DNA from: Serratia proteamaculans
Lineage (GTDB): Bacteria; Pseudomonadota; Gammaproteobacteria; Enterobacterales; Enterobacteriaceae
DNA length: 64,000 nt
Direction: 5' to 3'
NCBI RefSeq assembly: GCF_013337185.1
Contig: NZ_SWDE01000001.1
Coordinates: 1,302,001 to 1,366,000 of the forward strand
Shown: positions 63,016 through 64,000 of the stretch, piece by piece
Numbering within the stretch: position 1 is the stretch's first letter
Layout: every line of letters starts with the position of its first letter
Made by a program: the position numbers and the translations under genes
The notes under the pieces: model-generated
Told to the model about the DNA's origin: nothing
The model's database searches: none
What the model saw: the letters and a program-made list of their open reading frames with translations, nothing else

Positions 63016-63088
63016 GAGCCCTTTCCGTTTACCCCCGTAGCAACGTTCAACACCGAGTTGCAGGTGCGCAGGTAAACTGAGAGGGCTC
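63016..63088. repeat. Large nested inverted repeat in the infA-clpA gap
   Basis: Arms at 63016-63033 and 63071-63088 are complementary at 16 of 18 positions. A second perfect GCAAC / GTTGC stem (63040-63044 / 63057-63061) is nested inside. It could be a structured RNA, a REP/MITE-like element or a regulatory hairpin. I do not recognise it. Confidence 0.5.
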
Positions 63089-63123
63089 AATCATTTCTGT
63101 TGTGGTGATGATTTTCACCCATA

Positions 63124-63152
63124 AAAAAAGCGATGCCGAAGCATCGCTTTTT
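63124..63152. terminator. Bidirectional terminator between infA and clpA
   Basis: GCGATGC-CGAA-GCATCGC stem-loop flanked by A on one side and T on the other, so it works for both convergent genes. Confidence 0.92.
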
Positions 63153-63176
63153 CTTTATCTGAATCTGACCCCAGAC

Positions 63177-64000
63177 TTAGTGCACCGCACCTTCGTCCGC
63201 CTTGCGCATTGACGCGCTGATAAATTGATAAGTCAGTTTCTGGTTTTCTTTGTCCAACTCGACTTTCACCGAGCCACCGTCCACCAGCGAGCCGAACAGC
63301 AGTTCGTTGGCCAGCGGTTTCTTCAGGTTTTCCTGCATCACTCGCGCCATTGGACGAGCGCCCATCGCACGGTCGTAGCCTTTCACTGACAGCCAGTCAC
63401 GCGCTTCGTCACTCACTTCCAGCGACACGCCCTTCGCATCCAGCTGCGCCTGCAGTTCGACGATAAACTTATCGACAACCTGCTGGATCACCTCGGTCGA
63501 CAGATGGTTGAACCAAAGAATATTGTCCAGACGGTTACGGAATTCCGGCGTGAACACTTTTTTGATCTCTTCCATCGCGTCGGTGCTGTTGTCCTGCTGG
63601 ACCAGGCCGATCGATTTACGTTCTGTCTCGCGCACCCCGGCGTTGGTGGTCATCACCAGGATCACGTTGCGGAAGTCCGCCTTACGGCCGTTGTTGTCGG
63701 TCAGGGTACCGTTGTCCATCACCTGCAGCAGCAGGTTGAACACGTCCGGATGCGCCTTCTCGATTTCATCTAGCAGTACGACCGAGTGCGGATGCTTGAG
63801 CACCGCGTCGGTCAGCAGACCGCCCTGATCGTAGCCGACATAGCCCGGAGGCGCACCAATCAGACGGCTAACGGTATGACGTTCCATATACTCGGACATG
63901 TCAAAACGCAGCAGTTTGATATCCATCGCCTTCGCCAGCTGTACCGTAACCTCGGTTTTCCCGACCCCGGTTGGCCCGGCAAACAGGAAGGAACCGACCG
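63177..64000 (-). CDS. clpA: ClpA, ATPase subunit of the ClpAP protease (C-terminal part, cut by window edge)
   Basis: AAA+ unfoldase that feeds substrates to ClpP. About 274 codons of the C-terminal D2 module are present; the frame is open to the window end. Walker A GPTGVGKTEVTVQL, Walker B VVLLDEIEKAHPDV, pore loop GAPPGYVGYDQGGLL and sensor FTPEFRNRLDNILWF are visible, and the ClpP-docking IGL lies in ETERKSIGLVQQDN. The N-domain, D1 and start are off the window. Confidence 0.97.
   Translation of the reverse strand, partial: VGSFLFAGPTGVGKTEVTVQLAKAMDIKLLRFDMSEYMERHTVSRLIGAPPGYVGYDQGGLLTDAVLKHPHSVVLLDEIEKAHPDVFNLLLQVMDNGTLTDNNGRKADFRNVILVMTTNAGVRETERKSIGLVQQDNSTDAMEEIKKVFTPEFRNRLDNILWFNHLSTEVIQQVVDKFIVELQAQLDAKGVSLEVSDEARDWLSVKGYDRAMGARPMARVMQENLKKPLANELLFGSLVDGGSVKVELDKENQKLTYQFISASMRKADEGAVH

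Noticed and set aside
62965-63176. tRNA-Ser (serW) expected from synteny
   Set aside because: Neither strand contains the acceptor, long variable arm and GGTTCGAATC T-arm of a serine tRNA.

Overview
The window is chromosomal DNA of an enterobacterium, most likely Serratia or a close Yersiniaceae relative. Gene order follows the E. coli 20-22 min region in long colinear blocks: mukBEF-cmoM-elyC-ycbJ-kdsB-ycaR-ycaQ, lpxK-msbA-ycaI-ihfB-rpsA-cmk-aroA-serC, ycaO-focA-pflB-pflA-ycaD, dmsABC(D)-serS-rarA-lolA-ftsK-lrp-trxB-cydDC-aat-infA-clpA. The proteins read as close orthologs of the E. coli ones. The genus call is inference from synteny and overall GC. mukB is cut by the left edge and clpA by the right edge.

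Layout. 1-4946: mukB (partial), mukE, mukF and cmoM, a translationally coupled minus-strand operon (chromosome condensation and a tRNA methyltransferase). 5098-9366: elyC, ycbJ, kdsB-ycaR and ycaQ, with a perfect CRP-type palindrome and a possible 17-codon ORF in the ycaR-ycaQ gap. 9477-12063: two CspA-family genes and a ydcJ/hglS-type 2-oxoadipate dioxygenase, not part of this block in E. coli. 12065-23019: lpxK, msbA, ycaI/comEC, ihfB, rpsA, cmk, aroA and serC (lipid A, DNA architecture, translation, aromatic and serine synthesis). 23302-32155: ansB (periplasmic asparaginase), ycaO, the anaerobic focA-pflB-pflA formate module behind a class II FNR promoter, and ycaD. 42076-46686: dmsABC with its chaperone dmsD, again with an FNR-type promoter. 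46957-64000: serS, rarA, lolA, ftsK, lrp, trxB, an inserted lysR-gst pair, cydDC, aat, infA and clpA.

The accessory highlight is 32373-41778, between ycaD and dmsD: nine minus-strand genes that look like a complete pathway for a C-nucleoside antibiotic of the minimycin (oxazinomycin) type, with the blue pigment indigoidine as branch product. It encodes an A-Ox-T-TE indigoidine-synthetase-like NRPS, a PsuG-family C-glycosidase, a HAD phosphatase, a DUF4243 (questin-oxidase-like) oxygenase as in OzmD, a Fur1-type uracil phosphoribosyltransferase (likely self-resistance, as MinD), a 4-oxalocrotonate-tautomerase-family protein, a Nudix hydrolase and a pair of DUF606/DMT small transporters. A proposed flow: glutamine is oxidised and cyclised on the NRPS; the aminopyridinedione is joined to ribose 5-phosphate by the PsuG homolog; the HAD enzyme removes phosphate; the DUF4243 enzyme converts pyridine to 1,3-oxazine with loss of cyanide. 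Upp, Nudix and the transporters would protect the host. The tautomerase and Nudix genes are, to my memory, not part of the minimal Streptomyces pathway.

I saw no rRNA, tRNA, CRISPR array, insertion sequence, integrase or prophage. The serW tRNA found between infA and clpA in E. coli is not present here.
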